Positions 5,959-6,053 of a DNA stretch of 6,053 bases are shown piece after piece (the stretch's first letter is position 1; each line of letters opens with the position of its first letter). Where the stretch lies: contig JBBIMW010000071.1 in NCBI GenBank assembly GCA_037444185.1, forward strand, positions 1 to 6,053, written 5' to 3'. This DNA comes from JAILZP01 sp037444185. GTDB taxonomy: Bacteria > Bacillota > Desulfotomaculia > Desulfotomaculales > Desulfocucumaceae. A model generated the notes under the pieces. That model searched no databases and was not told the origin of the DNA. It saw only the letters and a list, made by a program, of their open reading frames with translations. Made by a program: the position numbers and the translations under genes.

Positions 5959-5986
5959 ATCCAAAATCCAGTATTCAGAATCCAGA
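5959..5986. repeat. Four imperfect tandem heptamers
   Basis: Reading the plus strand, four 7-nt units follow one another: ATCCAAA, ATCCAGT, ATTCAGA, ATCCAGA. Flanking bases add CTGGA immediately before, which can pair with TCCAG inside the array (5954-5958 with 5967-5971). This looks like a small intergenic repeat of the 'ATTCAGAATCCAG' type rather than a gene or an operator. Confidence 0.6.
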
Positions 5987-6053
5987 CTCCCATGCCACCC
6001 GGTGAACTGGGGATGACCGGTTAGCCGCTGCGGGCAAAATGGCAAACATCCCT

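Larger units (their letters stand above)
5776..6053. other. Non-coding region upstream of ctsR
   Basis: This 278-nt stretch holds the ctsR leader, the operator pair and the promoter candidates (about 5776-5890), the weak hairpin and the heptamer cluster. From about 5990 to the right edge I see no convincing coding frame, tRNA cloverleaf or rRNA end. The octamer CTGCGGGC occurs at 5944-5951 and again at 6028-6035 without clear meaning. Confidence 0.6.

Overview
The window is a compact, high-GC stretch of a Gram-positive (Firmicutes) chromosome. All genes lie on the minus strand, so transcription runs from high to low coordinates. The order ctsR - mcsA - mcsB - clpC - radA is the classic class III heat-shock locus of low-GC Gram-positive bacteria. 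The GC-rich codon use, the very G-rich Shine-Dalgarno sequences and the diverged CtsR suggest a clostridial lineage such as the Desulfotomaculum/Pelotomaculum group. That placement is an inference from style, not from a database match.

Layout, in the direction of transcription. Positions 6053-5776 are non-coding. They hold a cluster of imperfect AT(C/T)CA-type heptamers, a weak terminator-like hairpin, two candidate promoters, and a good CtsR operator followed by a degenerate second copy. Next come ctsR (5775-5299), mcsA (5294-4773) and mcsB (start reassigned to a GTG at 4771, ending 3695). These are packed with gaps of 4 nt and 1 nt, which points to translational coupling. clpC (3644-1200) follows after 50 nt. 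A 174-nt spacer (1199-1026) then holds a GC-rich terminator-like hairpin and a sigma-A-like promoter that appears to serve radA. radA runs off the left edge after 341 codons.

How the genes work together (family knowledge, with residues checked in the translations): CtsR represses its own operon at the direct-repeat operator. McsB, activated by the zinc protein McsA, phosphorylates arginines on CtsR and on damaged proteins. ClpC recognises phosphoarginine through its N-terminal domain and feeds substrates to ClpP, which is not in this window. The residues this circuit needs are all present: the CtsR wing Arg62 plus glycine tetrad, the McsB guanidino-kinase motifs and RDxxRA motif, eight McsA cysteines, ClpC Glu31/Glu106, and both ClpC AAA+ modules. 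RadA is a recombination/branch-migration ATPase that often sits downstream of clpC but has no role in proteolysis.

I found no previously undescribed system. The points most worth a second look are the doubled CtsR operator, the apparent transcriptional separation of radA from the stress operon, CxxC cysteine pairs in CtsR and in the ClpC linker, and a homopurine G-tract that encodes the CtsR DNA-binding wing.
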